Source of the DNA: Bog-159 sp035308525
GTDB taxonomy: Bacteria > Acidobacteriota > Terriglobia > Bryobacterales > Bryobacteraceae
Length of the DNA stretch: 64,000 nucleotides
Direction of reading: 5' to 3'
Assembly (NCBI GenBank): GCA_035308525.1
Contig: DATGGM010000030.1
Coordinates: forward strand, 1 to 64,000
The position numbers were made by a program, and so were the translations under genes. Every line of letters starts with the position of its first letter. Position 1 is the first letter of the stretch. This document shows, piece by piece, positions 60,936 through 64,000 of this stretch. The notes beneath the pieces were generated by a model, which had not been told where the DNA came from, made no database searches, and worked only from the letters and a program-made list of their open reading frames with translations.

Positions 60936-62651
60936 ATGCTGACTCACCCCAAAGGCGCCCATGCCCGAATCTTGCTCTCGGCCGTATTTGGCCCCTATGC
61001 CCAAGACGACCGCTTCGGCAGCCGCGCCATCAATCCCATGGAGCTGTACCACAACCAGGTGACCCGCGAGCAGGGCCCCTTCTCCTTGCGCATGTTCCAC
61101 CGCTCGTGGGGCATCATGATGATCCAGGAAAACATCCCGGCCCCCTGCACGGTGCTCGATTTTCCCACGCGCGAAGCCTTCGAGCGCGAGCTGACCGAGA
61201 ACTCCTACGACGTGGTGGGCATCTCGTCGATCATCGTCAATGTGGGCAAGGTCCGCGAGATGTGCAGTATCGTGCGCCGCCTGTCGCCCCAATCCACCAT
61301 CGTGGTTGGCGGACACGTGGCCGCCATCCCCGGCCTGGAGAAAATGATCGACACCGACCATATCGTGCGCGGCGATGGTATTTCCTGGATGCGCCGCTAC
61401 CTGGGCGCCGACGAGGACGCGCCCATTCGCCATCCGCACATAGTTTCGGGCTACGACGTCCGCACCATGGGCATGCGCATTCCGGAGACTCCCGGGCAGG
61501 CCGCCGCCACCATCATTCCGTCGGTGGGATGCCCCATGGGCTGCAACTTCTGCACGACTTCGGCTTTCTTCGGCGGCAAAGGCAAGTTCCTGAATTTCTA
61601 TGAGACGGGCGAACAACTCTTTCGCGTGATGTGCGAGATGGAAAGCGTCATGAAGGTCAGCTCGTTCTTCATCATGGACGAGAACTTTCTGCTCTACAAA
61701 AAGCGCGCCATGGAACTGCTGGATTGCATGAAGGCCAAGGGCAAAGCGTGGGCGCTGTACGTCTTTTCTTCGGCGAACGCCATCCGCAAATACTCCATGG
61801 AGGAATTGGTGCAGTTGGGGATCTCCTGGATCTGGATGGGCCTGGAATCGCCGAGATCGAGCTATGCCAAGTTGCAGGATACCGACACGCTGGAGCTCAC
61901 ACGGGATCTGCGCGCGAATGGTATCAAGCTGCTCGGTTCTACGATCGTCGGGCTGGAGCATCATACGCCGCACAACATTCACGAAGAAATCGAGCACGCC
62001 GTGGCGCATGAGACCGATTTCCACCAGTTCATGCTCTACACGCCGGTGCCTGGCACGCCGCTCTACAGCGAGATGCAGGAGCAGGACCGCCTGCTGAGCG
62101 GCGTGGATCTGGCCGACATCCACGGCCAGGATCACTTCAATTTTGAACACGCCGCCATCTCGCGGGAACAATCAAAGGAGTTCTTGGACTGGGCCTTCCG
62201 CCGCGATTACGAACGCAACGGCCCCAGCCTTTTTCGAGTATGGCGGACTACACTGGCCGGCTGGAAGCGCTACAAGAACCATCCGGACGCCCGCGTACGC
62301 GAGCGCTTCGCCTTCGAGGTCCGGTCGCTGAAGAGCGCCGCCAGCGGCCTGCTGTGGGCCATGGAGCGGCAGCTTCGACAGAGCAATCAACCGGTGAGCG
62401 CTCAAGTCCGCGCACTGCGCCGCGACCTGGGCCGCGAGTTCGGCCCGTTTTCGCGGATGTCCGCCGCCCTCGGTCCGGCGATCCTGTGGGCCACCCGGCG
62501 CGAGCAGAAGCGCCTCGCAAGCGGCGCCACTTACGAACCGAAGACCGTGATCGAGCGCCGCAACTGGCCGCGCGGCTCAACCACGAATCTTATGCAGCCT
62601 TCTTTTCAGCGAAGCCCGGCCGCCCCATTCTCTGTGTTAGAAAGCCGATGA
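60936..62651 (+). CDS. Radical SAM protein with B12-binding-type N-terminal domain
   Basis: 571 residues. The N-terminal half (about 45-170) reads like a cobalamin-binding Rossmann domain (NSYDVVGISSIIVNVGKVREMCSIVRRLSPQSTIVVGGHVAAI), although the classic DxHxxG His is not obvious. The radical SAM site is CPMGCNFC with Cys199, 203 and 206 (C-x3-C-x2-C). The core barrel continues with SFFIMDENFLLYKKRAMELLDC and ISWIWMGLESPRSSYAKLQ. The C-terminal part (about 420-570) has no assigned domain. This is the general B12-radical SAM class, whose reactions include methylations and rearrangements. Its 3' end overlaps the convergent small membrane gene by 62 bases. Confidence 0.88.
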   Translation: MLTHPKGAHARILLSAVFGPYAQDDRFGSRAINPMELYHNQVTREQGPFSLRMFHRSWGIMMIQENIPAPCTVLDFPTREAFERELTENSYDVVGISSIIVNVGKVREMCSIVRRLSPQSTIVVGGHVAAIPGLEKMIDTDHIVRGDGISWMRRYLGADEDAPIRHPHIVSGYDVRTMGMRIPETPGQAAATIIPSVGCPMGCNFCTTSAFFGGKGKFLNFYETGEQLFRVMCEMESVMKVSSFFIMDENFLLYKKRAMELLDCMKAKGKAWALYVFSSANAIRKYSMEELVQLGISWIWMGLESPRSSYAKLQDTDTLELTRDLRANGIKLLGSTIVGLEHHTPHNIHEEIEHAVAHETDFHQFMLYTPVPGTPLYSEMQEQDRLLSGVDLADIHGQDHFNFEHAAISREQSKEFLDWAFRRDYERNGPSLFRVWRTTLAGWKRYKNHPDARVRERFAFEVRSLKSAASGLLWAMERQLRQSNQPVSAQVRALRRDLGREFGPFSRMSAALGPAILWATRREQKRLASGATYEPKTVIERRNWPRGSTTNLMQPSFQRSPAAPFSVLESR

Positions 62652-62946
62652 TTGCGCCGGTGACGAAGCCGGGCAGCATAATCTCCAGGTAGTGTTCGTG
62701 CTGCATAGCCGCTACCAAATACGCGAATAGCAGCCCGAGCCCCGCCCCCACCACCACGCCCCACCCGGTGGAATCCACCTTACGCGCGAACCAGCCGCTG
62801 AACAGCCCGACCAGCATGCCCTTGATCGATGAACCGACCAGAATGCCCCCGATCACCGATCGCACTTCCGGATAGAACCAGGCGCTGGCACCGTCAAGGG
62901 CTCCCAGGATCAGCCCGAAGAGCAGGCCAACTACAATCTTGTTCAT
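62590..62946 (-). CDS. Small membrane protein of unknown function
   Basis: 118 residues with three or four hydrophobic segments (about 2-20, 34-52, 65-85 and 92-104). Gly-rich helix starts (GLLFGLILGALDGASAWFYPEVRSVIGGILVG) recall small 'hypothetical membrane' families. No domain is recognised. Its last 62 bases are read in the opposite direction by the end of the radical SAM gene. The ATG lies 42 bases beyond the 3' end of the convergently placed kinase gene, so all three are tightly packed. Confidence 0.75.
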   Translation of the reverse strand: MNKIVVGLLFGLILGALDGASAWFYPEVRSVIGGILVGSSIKGMLVGLFSGWFARKVDSTGWGVVVGAGLGLLFAYLVAAMQHEHYLEIMLPGFVTGAIIGFLTQRMGRPGFAEKKAA

Positions 62947-62988
62947 GAATGTCCTCCACCATAGTATTCCGCGCCGCCGGCAATTCCT

Positions 62989-63816
62989 TTAAAGAATTCG
63001 CAGAAAAAGCAGCAGAAGTTTAACCCCGGCGTAAGCCGCCAGCAGCCAGAGCAGAACGGCGTTTCGCGCCCCGAAGCGGCGCAGACGGTGGCTCAGCGGT
63101 TCAGACCAGGCCTCCACAGCCAGCCCTTCCTGAAAGCGCTCGATATCCGTCAGCAGCGCCGGAACGTCCGGATAGCGGTCCGCGGGATCCGCGCGCATGG
63201 CCTTGGCGGCGATGGCCCGCAGCGCGGGTGACGCCGCCGCCGGCAACAGAAACTGCAACAGCGCACCCAACGCGTAGATGTCGGAACGCTGATCGAGCCG
63301 CGCTTCCGGAGCGCGAAACTGGGGCGTGCCCGCCACCGCCTCCACTCCCCAATCCATCACGTAGACCTCGCCGAACTCGCCTACCATGACGTTCTGCGGT
63401 TTCAGGTCGCGATGGATGATGCCGCGCGAGTGGGCCAACGCCAGGGCCTCACCGGTGCGTCGCACCACACGCAGGCGGTCGGCCAGAGGGTGTGGTCCGC
63501 CGGCATAATGGTCGACCCGTTCGCCGGCCACCAGCTTCATGGCATAGAATGCGCGCCCGTCCGGCAGCGTGCCGGTTTCGTATATGGGGACGATGCCGGG
63601 GTGCTCAAGACGCGCGATGAGCCGCGCCTCGCCAGCCAAGGCCGCGTCCAAAACCTTCAACGCCACCCGCCGGTCGAGTTGCCGGTCGCGGGCCGCATAC
63701 ACCACGCCCAGACCGCCGCGCCCGATCTCGGATTCCAGTTCGTAGCGCGTTCCGGCCAGGTCCGGCAGGGCCGCCACATGGCGCAGGTGATCGATGACGG
63801 AGTCGCTCACATCCAT
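62989..63816 (-). CDS. Compact serine/threonine kinase coupled to an ECF sigma factor
   Basis: 275 residues from the ATG at 63816. Kinase motifs are present: GRGGLG near 32-37, Lys54 in VALKV, HRDLKPQN from 135, and D-W-G at 155-157 instead of DFG (common in this bacterial clade). The segment from DWG to the APE motif is about 17 residues (155-171), shorter than usual, so the activation loop is minimal. One C-terminal membrane helix (about 250-273) and no extracellular sensor follow. The start overlaps the upstream sigma gene by 10 bases, giving translational coupling. Its likely target is that sigma factor. Confidence 0.88.
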   Translation of the reverse strand: MDVSDSVIDHLRHVAALPDLAGTRYELESEIGRGGLGVVYAARDRQLDRRVALKVLDAALAGEARLIARLEHPGIVPIYETGTLPDGRAFYAMKLVAGERVDHYAGGPHPLADRLRVVRRTGEALALAHSRGIIHRDLKPQNVMVGEFGEVYVMDWGVEAVAGTPQFRAPEARLDQRSDIYALGALLQFLLPAAASPALRAIAAKAMRADPADRYPDVPALLTDIERFQEGLAVEAWSEPLSHRLRRFGARNAVLLWLLAAYAGVKLLLLFLRIL

Positions 63817-64000
63817 ATGCGCCGCATCTCCTCGCGCAGATCCCGCTCGCCCGCCGTGACGCCGCGCAGCCTTTCGGTCACGAGCTGTCGCAGCGTGCGG
63901 CGCGCCCAAGCCAGATGATTGGTCACCGAGGTCTCGGCGATGCCATGGCGCCCGGCCAGCGCGGCGTAAGAAGGCCGCTCGCCATCCGCCAGATCGTACG
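63807..64000 (-). CDS. ECF-type sigma factor, C-terminal part only
   Basis: The window end cuts this gene, leaving about 63 codons plus the stop. The visible part contains a sigma region 4 helix-turn-helix: YAALAGRHGIAETSVTNHLAWARRTLRQLV, with the recognition helix around TSVTNHLAWARR. The tail GERDLREEMRRIWM ends at the TGA overlapping the kinase start. It pairs with a kinase, like the 16 kb locus, but these sequences are not close to the TIGR02999-type factor at 16090-16689. Confidence 0.85.
   Translation of the reverse strand, partial: YDLADGERPSYAALAGRHGIAETSVTNHLAWARRTLRQLVTERLRGVTAGERDLREEMRRIWM

Overview
This is a high-GC bacterial chromosome segment that looks like an acidobacterium of the Solibacter/Bryobacter type. 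That placement is inferred from gene content: ECF sigma factors encoded next to serine/threonine kinases with TPR tails, a GloVer-repeat secreted protein, a DUF6807 (PmoA-like) secreted protein, a secreted tricorn-like protease, and menaquinone genes of the futalosine type (mqnC plus ubiE/menG). No plasmid, phage, insertion sequence, CRISPR array, rRNA or tRNA was recognised. Most of the window is ordinary chromosome.

Layout. 1-9.4 kb: ileS (its 3' end lies outside the window), an M20 dipeptidase, a secreted tricorn-type protease, a sialidase-fold secreted protein and a small unknown. 9.4-11.6 kb: an ECF42-type sigma factor with its DGPF/YCII partner and a small secreted protein. 11.7-18.8 kb: a TolC-type outer-membrane protein, a large TPR-tailed kinase with its ECF sigma factor, a small secreted unknown and a Tat-exported ferritin-like protein. 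18.9-26.9 kb: two flavoproteins, a DUF4126 membrane protein, the GloVer protein, and the activated-methyl-cycle pair metK-ahcY. 27-33.2 kb: a heat-shock and proteostasis island (hrcA, a TauE/SafE permease, hsp20, clpB, htpX). 33.2-39.1 kb: a DoxX-like protein, an esterase, a DUF6807 protein, a DksA-type zinc-finger protein, ubiE, a single-ring Clp-like ATPase and a short-chain dehydrogenase. 39.2-45.6 kb: an unknown protein overlapping a lytic transglycosylase, a small unknown plus mqnC, and a Ycf46-like AAA ATPase. 45.6-53.1 kb: metX-metW, a secreted S10-type peptidase, a quinone-reductase-like enzyme and two exported Het-C/phospholipase-C-like proteins. 53.1-60.8 kb: a molybdopterin oxidoreductase with a lipoprotein, an ABC exporter, two alpha/beta hydrolases and a TolB-like propeller protein. 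60.9-64 kb: a radical SAM protein with a cobalamin-binding-type N-terminus, a small membrane protein, and a second sigma-kinase pair cut by the window end.

Themes. Proteostasis (hrcA, hsp20, clpB, htpX, Clp-like ATPase, tricorn, M20, S10), methionine/SAM metabolism (metX, metW, metK, ahcY) and menaquinone synthesis (mqnC, ubiE) recur across the window. Two sigma-kinase pairs and one ECF42 module give three extracytoplasmic-type regulatory units.

The most interesting non-coding signals are: a 27-bp dyad unlike CIRCE overlapping the presumed hrcA promoter; a two-hairpin hsp20 leader whose second hairpin hides the Shine-Dalgarno sequence; a perfect 9-N9-9 dyad ahead of the mqnC pair; a shared dyad between the molybdoenzyme and ABC exporter genes; and an ECF42 gene with no normal start codon for its conserved N-terminus. 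All were found by eye, and none has been tested by search or folding software.
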